Positions 1 to 8,599 of a stretch of DNA of 64,000 nucleotides are shown one piece after another. The first letter of the stretch is position 1; each line of letters begins with the position of its first letter. The translations under genes and the position numbers were made by a program. Where the stretch lies: the NCBI GenBank assembly GCA_000964245.1, contig LANB01000001.1, forward strand, positions 2,979,501 through 3,043,500, read 5' to 3'. Origin of the DNA: Cellvibrionaceae bacterium 1162T.S.0a.05. Its GTDB lineage: Bacteria; Pseudomonadota; Gammaproteobacteria; Pseudomonadales; Cellvibrionaceae. The notes under the pieces were generated by a model, which was given only the letters and a program-made list of their open reading frames with translations, ran no database searches and was not told where the DNA came from.

Positions 1-1028
1 AACTCATCGCCAGCAACGTGACCACAGGTATCATTAACAATACGGAACTGGTCTACATCAAAGTAAATCAGCGCAGCGGGTTTGCTAAATAACGACTGCT
101 CTTCAAAAATTTTATTGAGATATTGCTCCAGAGCATGCCTGTTGTGTAGCCCGGTAAGATTGTCCCGAACTGCATGGGTGGAAATTTCCTCTTCCATTTC
201 TTTAGAGCGGCTGACATCCTGGCAAACCAGCAGCAACCACGATTCATCGTCAAAATCCTGCATGAGACGCGCTAGCATGCGAATCCACAGACAGCGGTCT
301 TGTAATTTAACGCGGATTTCGCAAGGCGGTAATTCCTCTCCCGTTAAAGCGTGTTGTAAAAACGCGGTAAATCGTTCCCTGTCTTCTTTGAAAACATAGT
401 TGCTAATTATGTTGCCCATCATGTCGCCGTCTTCGACACCCATAGCTTTAGCAGAATAATGATTTATGCCGCGAATGCTCATGTCTTTATTGACAGAAAT
501 AAACATGCCGGGTGTTTCGTAAAACAGCGTATGGAAATTTTTCTCGCTGAGTAAAAAGCCGAGGCGCACAAGCAGCGGGTCTTGCACAATTTCAGGAACA
601 CGGGGGTTGGATAAGCTTAGTTGATTGGTGAGTTCCCCCAGGCGTAATTGCAATTTTTTCCCACCCATACCTTTGGCGTAATTACTGGCACGCCAGGAAA
701 AAATTCTGAGGAGCTTGTAAAAACCCAGTGAGCACAAACTGGCACCGGTAAGCAGTAATACAAACGTGAGTACGTGTTCCCGCAACAAAACAAAGTAATC
801 CAGCGGAGAGTCGCCTTCGGAGAAATGTTTTACCGCGATGGCAGTGATGTCAATAAGGGAAAAAAGACTAAGGCAGACGAGGCCCATGAAAAAGACACGG
901 AAGCCGCTGTGCAATTTTTGCAAACTGATTAGAAAGCGTTCCGAACTATACAATAAGGCACCCGCGACGGTCGTCCCCAGAACAAATAACTCGAGTAGCA
1001 CGATGAGTAGGCTATCACTTGTTTGCAT
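1..1028 (-). CDS. Membrane PAS-GGDEF protein (probable diguanylate cyclase), C-terminus beyond left edge
   Basis: The minus strand stays open from an ATG at 1028 to the window edge, giving 342 residues with no stop. The N-terminus has about three hydrophobic segments (roughly residues 5-20, 38-55 and 75-95). A PAS-like region follows (ETPGMFISVNKDMSIRGIN at about residues 170-190), and then the start of a GGDEF domain: the DNLTGLHNRHALEQ linker motif and FDVDQFRIVNDTCGHVAGDE at the edge. The GGDEF signature itself lies outside the window, so catalytic competence cannot be judged. In this family the product makes cyclic di-GMP in response to a signal sensed by the membrane or PAS part. There is a weak purine-rich RBS before the ATG. 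It is oriented like the upstream alaA gene, with about 90 bp between them. Confidence 0.85.
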   Translation of the reverse strand, partial: MQTSDSLLIVLLELFVLGTTVAGALLYSSERFLISLQKLHSGFRVFFMGLVCLSLFSLIDITAIAVKHFSEGDSPLDYFVLLREHVLTFVLLLTGASLCSLGFYKLLRIFSWRASNYAKGMGGKKLQLRLGELTNQLSLSNPRVPEIVQDPLLVRLGFLLSEKNFHTLFYETPGMFISVNKDMSIRGINHYSAKAMGVEDGDMMGNIISNYVFKEDRERFTAFLQHALTGEELPPCEIRVKLQDRCLWIRMLARLMQDFDDESWLLLVCQDVSRSKEMEEEISTHAVRDNLTGLHNRHALEQYLNKIFEEQSLFSKPAALIYFDVDQFRIVNDTCGHVAGDE

Positions 1029-1119
1029 GCGAAATTACTTTGTTTCTCTGTCTTTTGTATTGCTCGGTTTTAAGTTAAATCGTCCTCAGGTGCCTTCTAT
1101 GCTCATGCTCTCGATAAGC

Positions 1120-2343
1120 TTATTTTATTTTATATTGTTGAATAAATTCGCCGAAACTCTCTACGGCTTTTGCCAGGTCAACTTTATTGGGCAAAAACAC
1201 AATTCTGAAGTGATCGGGGTCGGGCCAGTTAAAAGCAGAGCCCTGAACCAGCAAAATTCTTTTCTGGATAAGGAAGTCCAGTATCAATTGCTGATCATCT
1301 TCAAACTTGTACATGTTTCGGTCGATTTTTGGGAAAAGGTAAATGGCTCCCTTGGGCTTTACACAGGAAATCCCGGGGATTTTACTCAAGCCCTCCCAGG
1401 CGATATCGCGCTGTTCACGCAAGCGTCCACCGGGAAGAACCAGTTCATTAATACTTTGATAACCACCGAGGGCGGTTTGTACGCCGAGCATGGCAGGCAC
1501 ATTCGCACACAAGCGCATGGATGCCAGCATATTGATGCCCTTGATGAACTCTTCGGCGCGCCGCTTGGCGCCACTGAGCACCAGCCAGCCTGAGCGGAAA
1601 CCTGCGAGACGGTAACATTTGGATAAGCCATTAAAACTGACGCACAGAACGTTGTGGGCCAGTCGCCCCATTGGGATGTACTCGGCATCATCGTAGAGAA
1701 TCTTGTTGTAGATCTCGTCTGCGAATATCACCAGGTTGTGCGCTTCAGCAATACGCACAATTTCCTCAAGGGTTTCCTGGGTATAAACAGCACCTGTGGG
1801 GTTGTTGGGGTTGATGACAACAATAGCGCGTGTGCGGTCGGTAATCTTGCCGCGAATATCCGCGATGTCAGGGTTCCAGTCGCTTTGTTCATCGCACACA
1901 TAATGCACGGCCTTGCCGCCAGAAAGGCGAACCGCCGCAGTCCAGAGTGGGTAGTCAGGTGAAGGGACCAGTACCTCGTCCCCGTCATTTAGTAGCGCTT
2001 GATTTGCCATCACAATTAATTCGGAAACGCCGTTGCCGAGAAAAATATCTTCGACTTCAACACCGGGAATTTGTAAGCGTTGGCACTCGTGCATCACGGC
2101 TTTGCGGGCGGGAAACAAGCCGCGGGAATCGGTATATCCCTGGGCGTCGCGAATGTTGTGGATGACATCGGTAATAATTTCATCCGGCGCGTCAAAACCA
2201 AAAGGGGCCGGGTTGCCGATATTGAGTTTCAGAATTTTGTGACCTTCTTCCTCCAGGCGGTTGGCATGCTCGAGCACTGGGCCGCGAATGTCGTAACACA
2301 CACCGTCGAGTTTCCTGGATTTATTAATGCTTTTCATTTTCAC
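1120..2343 (-). CDS. alaA: Alanine transaminase AlaA-type aminotransferase
   Basis: This is a 407-residue fold-type I PLP aminotransferase that closely matches the E. coli AlaA pattern throughout: VCYDIRGPV near the N-terminus, LNIGNPAPFGFDAPDE, NGVSELI, NPNNPTGAVY (about 178-187), FADEIY and FNGLSKCYRLAGFR, with the PLP lysine at about residue 242. The family transfers an amino group between glutamate/2-oxoglutarate and alanine/pyruvate in the cytoplasm. The length is normal for the family. It is divergent from msrB across a 260-bp gap that should hold both promoters. A Met residue two codons after the first offers an alternative start. Confidence 0.95.
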   Translation of the reverse strand: MKMKSINKSRKLDGVCYDIRGPVLEHANRLEEEGHKILKLNIGNPAPFGFDAPDEIITDVIHNIRDAQGYTDSRGLFPARKAVMHECQRLQIPGVEVEDIFLGNGVSELIVMANQALLNDGDEVLVPSPDYPLWTAAVRLSGGKAVHYVCDEQSDWNPDIADIRGKITDRTRAIVVINPNNPTGAVYTQETLEEIVRIAEAHNLVIFADEIYNKILYDDAEYIPMGRLAHNVLCVSFNGLSKCYRLAGFRSGWLVLSGAKRRAEEFIKGINMLASMRLCANVPAMLGVQTALGGYQSINELVLPGGRLREQRDIAWEGLSKIPGISCVKPKGAIYLFPKIDRNMYKFEDDQQLILDFLIQKRILLVQGSAFNWPDPDHFRIVFLPNKVDLAKAVESFGEFIQQYKIK

Positions 2344-2605
2344 AAATTCACAAAATAGTATGGAGTCAGGGCTCTTGTTTCTGTCTACAGCTTTTTGCTT
2401 GTGGCGTACTTTTCGCGGTCAGACCTTGTCGCAAAGTTTTTCCTGTTCAGGCGGAAAAGTGTTTACGACCTGCACTCTGTTAAACAGACTCATTACAAGA
2501 GTAGAATAGTGGCGAGTAAGTCGCCAAACGTATCGCAAGATAACATAATCTAATTAAAACTGCTTCTACTTATTGCTTGTAAACCTTTGAAAAGGAAGAA
2601 AAACC

Positions 2606-3010
2606 ATGTCCAACGATCAGCCTGATGAACGACAAAATGATGAACAATGGCGCGAGCAACTCAGCAGCGAAGAGTTCCGGATTTGTCGAGAGAAGGGTAC
2701 CGAGCCGCCGTTCACTGGCAGCCTCCTGGAAAACAAGGACGAGGGGCTCTATCTCTGCAAATGTTGCAAGGCCCCCTTGTTCAGTTCCGAGACCAAGTTT
2801 GATTCCGGTTCCGGCTGGCCGAGTTTCTATAAAGGTTTGAAAGAAGACGCGATTGCAGAGCACGAAGATTTATCGCACGGGATGCGACGTGTCGAAATTA
2901 CCTGCCAAAATTGTGGTAGTCATCTCGGGCATGTATTTCCCGACGGGCCTCAGCCTACAGGCCTTCGCTACTGTGTAAACAGTGCCTCGTTGGACTTTGA
3001 AAAGGAATAA
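2606..3010 (+). CDS. msrB: Peptide-methionine (R)-S-oxide reductase MsrB
   Basis: The protein has 134 residues and reduces methionine-R-sulfoxide in oxidised proteins. The zinc-binding pairs are visible as CKCC (C51 and C54) and CQNC (C100 and C103). The catalytic cysteine is C123 in RYCVNSASL. The substrate-site motif DSGSGWPSF and the [12 protein letters not shown] stretch are intact. The RBS GGAAGAAAA precedes the ATG. It is convergent with the coiled-coil gene that ends at 3037, with only a 26-bp gap. It is a free-standing MsrB without an MsrA fusion. Confidence 0.97.
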   Translation: MSNDQPDERQNDEQWREQLSSEEFRICREKGTEPPFTGSLLENKDEGLYLCKCCKAPLFSSETKFDSGSGWPSFYKGLKEDAIAEHEDLSHGMRRVEITCQNCGSHLGHVFPDGPQPTGLRYCVNSASLDFEKE

Positions 3011-3036
3011 GTTGCCGTGAAAGAGAATAACGTGGC

Positions 3037-3822
3037 CTAGTCGTAGACGTTTTTCTTTTTCCAGGTTTCCTGGCCATCGCCATATTTCTCCCATTGCTCA
3101 GAGACTTCAGCCTCCTCATTTGTGGTGGCGGGCTGTTCGCTGCTTTCTTCTTCCTCTAGCTGGGCCTTAAGCTCCTGGGTGATTTCACGCAGTTTCTCAA
3201 TGCGGGCTTGATTGTCGCCTCCACGCTGCTCACGGACAAGAAGGTTGAGCGCCAGATCGTAGTAGTGGTGTGCAAGCTTGGTTTTGTCTTTCTGAAGGGC
3301 GGAGCGGCCGTTGAGGACATAACCATCGACACTGATTTGCAGAACCAGCTGGCGGATCATATTGCGGTAGGCGTCTGCCTGATTGCGGGCGATGGATTTG
3401 CGGCTTTCCTCCTGGAAAATGAAGCGATGGAGCTCTTCCAGGCAGGCGCGAGCCTCCTTGATTTGCTGATGGTTTTGCAGGGAGCTTTGCCCCTGAGGCC
3501 GGGTTTGGCGCTGGGTTTCAGCGAGCTTGCCACTGACAACCTGCAGTTCCTGGCTGTGTCTGGATTCTTTGGGCTCAAGTTGAATTAATTGCTCAAGCAC
3601 CTCGATTTGGCTTCGTTGAACGAGCGCTTGTAGCTCTTTAGGCAGAAAACCCTCAGGGCAGCTATTGAGCATAAAGCCAAATGTCCGGGAGCGAGCCTTC
3701 AGTGCGCCCAATAAGCGGGCCTTTTTTTCCTTCTTGTGCTGCATGGTTTGGAAGACAAAGGCATAACACACCAGAGTGGCCAGTAGCACGATCAGGGCAG
3801 AGATAATGGCGACAGTCGACAT
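3037..3822 (-). CDS. Membrane-anchored coiled-coil protein, unknown function
   Basis: The protein has 261 residues. One N-terminal transmembrane segment (about residues 4-26, AIISALIVLLATLVCYAFVF) is followed by a basic KKEKKAR stretch, which suggests a cytoplasmic C-terminal domain. The rest is highly charged and helical, rich in Gln, Glu and Arg, with probable coiled coil around residues 75-150 and 195-235 and an acidic tail EEEESSEQ. I do not recognise a named domain. The second membrane-anchored coiled-coil gene of the window (8600-9859) has the same one-TM design but no evident sequence similarity. Confidence 0.75.
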   Translation of the reverse strand: MSTVAIISALIVLLATLVCYAFVFQTMQHKKEKKARLLGALKARSRTFGFMLNSCPEGFLPKELQALVQRSQIEVLEQLIQLEPKESRHSQELQVVSGKLAETQRQTRPQGQSSLQNHQQIKEARACLEELHRFIFQEESRKSIARNQADAYRNMIRQLVLQISVDGYVLNGRSALQKDKTKLAHHYYDLALNLLVREQRGGDNQARIEKLREITQELKAQLEEEESSEQPATTNEEAEVSEQWEKYGDGQETWKKKNVYD

Positions 3823-4093
3823 GGTTTACATCTTTCAGTATCTCTTTTAAGGCTAGTCAGTACTGACCTTGCTTTCAAACCGCTCGTCTCAAGTTTGGGA
3901 CTGTTCCCGTAATTAAGCGGTAAAGACGGTGCCAAGGGGGCTGTGAGCGCCTTGTCTCCCAGCGGATTCATGGGCTGGATTCGGGTTGCCCGCCGGCGCG
4001 AAGAGAATGGTGCCAGTGTGCGTTTTATTCAGACTCTCAAAGCAAGTAAAAAATAGAGGGGAAAGAGAGTTAAAAAGAGTGACGTGGAAAGTA
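3823..4093. other. Intergenic region upstream of the tRNA pair
   Basis: This is the left part of a 331-bp stretch with no gene, between the coiled-coil gene and tRNA-Glu. I see no convincing ORF or RNA structure here. The right end leads into the tRNA promoter at 4094. Confidence 0.5.
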
Positions 4094-4122
4094 TTGACAG
4101 TCGTCCATCTGCTCAATAGAAT
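4094..4122 (+). promoter_or_regulatory. Sigma70 promoter of the tRNA-Glu/tRNA-Gly unit
   Basis: A perfect -35 box TTGACA (4094-4099), a 17-bp spacer and a -10 box TAGAAT (4117-4122) are followed by a GC-rich discriminator (GCGCCCC). That layout is typical of strong, stringently controlled stable-RNA promoters. It lies about 30 bp upstream of tRNA-Glu. Confidence 0.85.
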
Positions 4123-4153
4123 GCGCCCCTCTTTGCGAGACGGCAAACTGCTT

Positions 4154-4229
4154 GTCCCCTTCGTCTAGAGGCCTAGGACACCGCCCTTTCACGGCGGTAA
4201 CAGGGGTTCGAATCCCCTAGGGGACGCCA
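4154..4229 (+). tRNA. tRNA-Glu (anticodon TTC)
   Basis: The 76-nt cloverleaf includes an encoded CCA. The acceptor stem GTCCCCT pairs with AGGGGAC. The anticodon stem CCGCC/GGCGG holds the loop CTTTCAC, giving anticodon TTC at 4188-4190. The T-arm has GGTTCGAATCC. It is cotranscribed with the tRNA-Gly that starts 3 nt downstream. Confidence 0.98.
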
Positions 4230-4231
4230 TT

Positions 4232-4307
<76 letters not shown>

Positions 4308-4313
4308 GATTTT

Positions 4314-4343
4314 AAAAAAGCCCACTTACATGTGGGCTTTTTT
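4314..4343 (+). terminator. Rho-independent terminator of the tRNA operon
   Basis: The stem GCCCAC/GTGGGC (4320-4325 with 4332-4337) is flanked by A6 and T6 runs, only 6 nt after the CCA of tRNA-Gly. Confidence 0.9.
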
Positions 4344-4466
4344 ATGTCTCACACGATGACTTCACCCTCTTTAACCACGACAACCTTTAAAAGTCGGTCA
4401 CCGGGCCCCATATTGGCGCCATGCTATGATGGCTCTTTTAACCTTTACACACGCACTTGGTAACGC

Positions 4467-5393
4467 ATGTCACTTCCTCTCCAGATACAGGGTCTAAAGA
4501 AAACGTATTCGAATGGCTTTGAAGCACTTAAAGGTATTGACCTTGAAGTCAAAGCTGGCGATTTTTTCGCATTGCTTGGCCCCAATGGCGCCGGCAAATC
4601 AACCACCATTGGGATCATCTCGTCACTGGTAAAAAAAACTGCGGGTAAGGTAGAAATATTCGGAGTCGATATCGATAAGGATTTTTCCAAAGCCAAGGCG
4701 GGTTTGGGCGTGGTTCCGCAGGAGTTTAATTTCAACCTTTTTGAAAATGTTCAGGATATTGTCACGAATCAAGCGGGTTACTACGGCCTGCCCAAAAAGA
4801 CCGCAATGGAACGCGCCGAAAAGTATTTAAAAAAGCTGGGCTTATGGGACAAGCGTAACGGACAGGCGCGAGGTTTGTCCGGCGGTATGAAGAGGCGGTT
4901 AATGATCGCCAAGGCATTGGTCCATGAGCCGCGCCTGTTGATCCTTGATGAGCCGACTGCGGGAGTCGATATTGAATTGCGACGTTCGATGTGGGCCTTT
5001 CTCAATGAAATTAACCAAGCGGGCACGACGATTATCCTGACAACGCACTACCTCGAAGAAGCAGAACAGCTATGCCGTAATGTTGCGATTATCAACGAGG
5101 GTTTGATTATTGAAAACACCAGCGTCAAGAATTTACTGAAAACCCTGAATAAAGAAGTGTTCGTCCTCGACCTGAAAGAAAGCATCGAACATTTACCTGT
5201 GGTAGAAGGCTACGATCTTAAAAAACGGGATGACAGCAGTCTGGAAGTTGAAATTGAAAAAGGGCAGTCCATGAATGACCTCTTTTTACAATTAGACAGG
5301 CACGGGCTACAGGTTGTGAGTATGCGTAACAAGGTGAACCGTCTCGAAGAACTATTCGTTTCACTGGTGAGCAAAGACAAGGAGGCGAGCTGA
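4467..5393 (+). CDS. ABC transporter ATP-binding protein, YadG-like
   Basis: The 308-residue ABC ATPase has Walker A GPNGAGKST (38-46), Q-loop VVPQEFNF, signature LSGG (137-140), Walker B LLILDEP (157-163) and the H-loop in LTTHYLEEAEQ. The C-terminal extension of about 75 residues is typical of DrrA/YadG-type ATPases that work with ABC-2 permeases. It shares one base with the next gene (TGATG), so the two are translationally coupled. The pair is probably an exporter, with the substrate unknown. The closest remembered homologue is E. coli YadG. Confidence 0.92.
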   Translation: MSLPLQIQGLKKTYSNGFEALKGIDLEVKAGDFFALLGPNGAGKSTTIGIISSLVKKTAGKVEIFGVDIDKDFSKAKAGLGVVPQEFNFNLFENVQDIVTNQAGYYGLPKKTAMERAEKYLKKLGLWDKRNGQARGLSGGMKRRLMIAKALVHEPRLLILDEPTAGVDIELRRSMWAFLNEINQAGTTIILTTHYLEEAEQLCRNVAIINEGLIIENTSVKNLLKTLNKEVFVLDLKESIEHLPVVEGYDLKKRDDSSLEVEIEKGQSMNDLFLQLDRHGLQVVSMRNKVNRLEELFVSLVSKDKEAS

Positions 5394-6166
5394 TGGAAGC
5401 GCGTTTACAACTTGTCGCCTTCACAACCATCCTGCGTAAGGAAATTCGGCGTGTAACCCGTATTTGGGTGCAAACCTTGATTCCCCCAGCCATCACGATG
5501 GTGCTGTATTTCATTATCTTTGGTGGTTTGATTGGTGGGCGTATCGGCCCAATGGGAGGCTTTGATTACATGACCTTCGTGGTTCCCGGTTTGATCATGA
5601 TGGCCATTATCAACAATTCCTACTCCAATGCGGTGTCGTCTTTTTACAGCGCAAAATTTACCCGCAGCATAGAAGAAATTCTGGTGAGCCCGACGCCGAA
5701 CTACATTATTTTGCTTGGCTGGTTAGCCGGCGGTGTCTTTCGTGGTTTGTGTGTGGGGGCAATTGTGACTGTGCTCTCGCTATTTTTCGCTAAACTCCAG
5801 ATCCATAACCTCGCCGTGACCATCGCCGTCATACTCTGTACTTCGATGTTGTTCTCTCTTGGCGGGATTATTAACGCGATCTTCGCCAATTCGTTTGACG
5901 ACATCTCGATTATTCCAACATTTATACTGACTCCCATGACCTATTTGGGTGGTGTTTTTTATTCCATCAATTTATTGCCTGATTTTTGGCAAACCGTGTC
6001 CCTGTTTAATCCCATTTTGTATATGGTCAATGTGTTTCGCTACGGGATTTTGGGCGTGAGTGATGTTAATATTTTCTGGTCGTTCCTGGGGATCATTGGA
6101 TTTCTGACAGCGACTTTTCTCTGGTGCTTATATTTGCTGGAAAAAGGTAAGCGCTTACGCACATAG
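5393..6166 (+). CDS. ABC-2 type transporter permease, YadH-like
   Basis: The 257-residue membrane protein has six hydrophobic segments and the ABC-2 family pattern, including the VVPGLIMMAIINNSYSNAVSSFY region and the conserved stretch PMTYLGGVFYS near residue 185. It starts inside the stop codon of the ATPase gene, so the two form an exporter. The order matches E. coli yadG-yadH. The substrate is not known from the sequence. Confidence 0.92.
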   Translation: MEARLQLVAFTTILRKEIRRVTRIWVQTLIPPAITMVLYFIIFGGLIGGRIGPMGGFDYMTFVVPGLIMMAIINNSYSNAVSSFYSAKFTRSIEEILVSPTPNYIILLGWLAGGVFRGLCVGAIVTVLSLFFAKLQIHNLAVTIAVILCTSMLFSLGGIINAIFANSFDDISIIPTFILTPMTYLGGVFYSINLLPDFWQTVSLFNPILYMVNVFRYGILGVSDVNIFWSFLGIIGFLTATFLWCLYLLEKGKRLRT

Positions 6167-6207
6167 TTGTATTTTGCTCTGGAGCCCAAGTAGAAGAGGG
6201 AAAAGTG

Positions 6208-7020
6208 ATGAGTGAAAAAGTGTTGTTAGGTAAGAGCAATGCCTATAAAGATAATTATCAACCTGAATTATTGCACCCCATTCATCGAGGGGAAGCTCGG
6301 GAAAAGTTATTTGGGCCTATTGCTGAACTTCCTTTTAGTGGCTATGACTACTGGACGGCGTATGAGTTATCCTGGCTGAACCGTAAAGGCAAGCCCATTT
6401 GCGCGATGGCAGAGTTTGCATTTCCCGCCGACAGTACCGCAATCGTAGAATCCAAGTCATTTAAATATTATTTGAATTCCTACAACCAAACGCAGTTTGT
6501 GAACTCGGATCATGTACGGCAAACACTTGTGCACGATCTTTCCAGTGCGGTTGGCGCTCAGGTGAAGGTAAGTTTGCGCGGGCCAGATGACCCTTTCGAT
6601 GCACCTTCATTACCCGGAACCTGTGTTGATAGCCATGAGTTGGAAAATCCCGTATACGAACCGGATGCCGGTTTATTGAAAATACGAGCGGGGCAGCGCG
6701 CGAATGAAACGCTGTTTAGCCACTTGCTCAAGAGTAATTGTCCGGTTACTGGTCAACCGGATTGGGCCAGTATTTGGGTGACCTATAAAGGCAATAAAAT
6801 TACAGAAGCGAGTTTGCTTGCCTACATTGTTTCCTTCAGGAAGCATCAGGATTTTCATGAGAATTGCGTTGAGCGTATATTTGCCGATATACAACAGCAA
6901 TGTCAGCCTGAGAGTCTTAGTGTTTACGCGCGCTACACTCGGCGAGGTGGCCTGGATATTAACCCCTTTCGAACAAACTGCGGAGCACAGGCACCGGTTT
7001 TGCGCGTACCGCGGCAGTGA
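6208..7020 (+). CDS. queF: NADPH-dependent 7-cyano-7-deazaguanine reductase QueF
   Basis: The long (two-domain, E. coli YqcD-type) QueF has 270 residues. It reduces preQ0 to preQ1 in queuosine tRNA modification. Visible features are the substrate motif ESKSFKYYLNSYNQT, the catalytic Cys in SNCPVTGQPDW (about C178) with the nearby Asp, HENCVERIFADI, and the C-terminal ARYTRRGGLDINPFR. An in-frame GTG lies at 6205, but the ATG at 6208 is better spaced from GAGGG at 6196-6200. It stands alone in its operon. A PTPS-family gene at 14459 may belong to the same pathway. Confidence 0.95.
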   Translation: MSEKVLLGKSNAYKDNYQPELLHPIHRGEAREKLFGPIAELPFSGYDYWTAYELSWLNRKGKPICAMAEFAFPADSTAIVESKSFKYYLNSYNQTQFVNSDHVRQTLVHDLSSAVGAQVKVSLRGPDDPFDAPSLPGTCVDSHELENPVYEPDAGLLKIRAGQRANETLFSHLLKSNCPVTGQPDWASIWVTYKGNKITEASLLAYIVSFRKHQDFHENCVERIFADIQQQCQPESLSVYARYTRRGGLDINPFRTNCGAQAPVLRVPRQ

Positions 7021-7066
7021 TGTCAAGAGAAGTAAGGATCAGACAATCCAGTAGACTCAGGATTTG

Positions 7067-8452
7067 CTAAGGGATTTTATCCCTTAACTTGTCGGCAACA
7101 TTTTCCAGATAGTCTATGACCTTTTCGCGGTCGTAATTCTTGATTTTTTCCATATCCAGATGCATGGAAAACCCTTCGAGATTTTGTTCAAAATAACTCT
7201 GGTGTTTGCCGAGGTCCTTACGAAAATCAATGACTTGATAGACTTTGATTGGGTGAGAAAAACCCTTGGCGGTAATTTCACCCTTGTCGCGACACATAAT
7301 AACGTCTTTGATCAGTGACCACGTTTCATGTGAAATTAAAATTTCTCCCGGGTCGGCAGCGGTTTCCAGGCGGCTCGCCAGGTTCACGTGTGTACCGAGA
7401 ACGGTGTAATCCATATAATGGCTGGTGCCGAAAGAGCCAACCGTGCAATAACCCGTATTGATGCCCATGCGTATTTGCAGGGGCTTTTTGATACCCTGGT
7501 TATACCAGCGGGTTTGTAGCTCTTTCATTTTTTTACGCATCTCAATGGCCATTGCCATACAGCGAAGGCAATCCGTTTTTAAGCCAGCACTATTGCTGTC
7601 TCCAAAAATAACCATTACCGCATCGCCCATGAATTTGTCGATAGTGCCTTTGTGTTTTATGACAATCTTGGCCATTTCAGTGAGATAAGTATTTAGAAGG
7701 TCGGTGAGGGTTTCGGATTCCAGCTCCTCCGACATTTCACTGAACCCTTTGATGTCCGAGAAGAAAACCGTCACTCGTTTACGTTCGGTCTTGAGGCTAC
7801 TTTCACGTCCTTCGTTTACGGCCTTCCACACGGTGGGAGTGAGATAGCGCGATAACTTATAAGTGCGAAGTTTGTAAAGCACCTGTTCATTGACAAGTTT
7901 TTTATTGATCAAATCGAGCTTGCGTATGCGGCTGTGTGCATAAAGCGCATAAGCGCAAAAATACGTGAAAATACCGATTAAACTGACGGTGCTTATTTCA
8001 AAAGTATCTTCAAATACGAGTTGCGGTTGTCGAATAAAAAAACTGATGCCCACACCAATCGCAAAGGCAAGGTTATCAAGTGCCCATTTTTTAACGCCGC
8101 CGTTAATCAGGGCGTTAAATTGGATCATGGTAAAAAAGAGAATAGTAGGCAGTAAATTAAAGTTTGAAAATGTGATGGCGAGTCCAATAACCGCCGCATC
8201 TGCCATGGTAATGCGTTCAAACAGTTGATTGATATTGTCGGCTTTGGAACGCGTCCTCAGCAGGAGATAACTGCCGACGGTGTAAGCAAACAGACTTCCC
8301 GACACCAGAATTTCGATAAGATGAATATCGCTAAACTGAAAGGTAGCGATAACCGTGCCGACAGCGGCGCAGCAAATCAGCGCGCGGATATCGTTTTGCC
8401 TCAGTGTAAATTCCGGGCTTTGTTCTTTGGTTACATTATTCTTGTCCGACAT
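7067..8452 (-). CDS. cyaB: Class III adenylate cyclase with MASE2 membrane domain (CyaB-like)
   Basis: The protein has 461 residues. The N-terminal half has about six hydrophobic helices, consistent with the MASE2 sensor of Pseudomonas aeruginosa CyaB, which is nearly the same length. The C-terminal cyclase domain has the metal aspartates D233 (FFSDIKGF) and D277 (FMGDAV), the purine-selecting Lys273, Thr350 in place of Asp (DYTVLG, the class IIIb pattern that specifies ATP), and the transition-state residues N357 and R361 in VNLASRLE. All catalytic positions are present, so it should make cAMP at the inner membrane. Confidence 0.9.
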   Translation of the reverse strand: MSDKNNVTKEQSPEFTLRQNDIRALICCAAVGTVIATFQFSDIHLIEILVSGSLFAYTVGSYLLLRTRSKADNINQLFERITMADAAVIGLAITFSNFNLLPTILFFTMIQFNALINGGVKKWALDNLAFAIGVGISFFIRQPQLVFEDTFEISTVSLIGIFTYFCAYALYAHSRIRKLDLINKKLVNEQVLYKLRTYKLSRYLTPTVWKAVNEGRESSLKTERKRVTVFFSDIKGFSEMSEELESETLTDLLNTYLTEMAKIVIKHKGTIDKFMGDAVMVIFGDSNSAGLKTDCLRCMAMAIEMRKKMKELQTRWYNQGIKKPLQIRMGINTGYCTVGSFGTSHYMDYTVLGTHVNLASRLETAADPGEILISHETWSLIKDVIMCRDKGEITAKGFSHPIKVYQVIDFRKDLGKHQSYFEQNLEGFSMHLDMEKIKNYDREKVIDYLENVADKLRDKIP

Positions 8453-8599
8453 ACGAGTCGCAGTTTCTTCGTTTTGAGTGACTGATTACCTTTTGATCTT
8501 GTTATAGGTATAGAGGCGGCGGCGCGTCAGTCATATTTTGTTTAGTTCTTCGCTTTATACGCAAGTCCATAGGAATCTGCAACTTTGCCAGCGTTGGGT

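Noticed and set aside
838-1593. Plus-strand 251-codon ORF across the GGDEF and alaA genes
   Set aside because: It is antisense to two genes with clear family motifs and has no domain of its own.
7067-7090. Hairpin at the end of cyaB as a terminator
   Set aside because: The AAGGGAT/ATCCCTT stem overlaps the last codons but lacks a following T-run on the minus strand.
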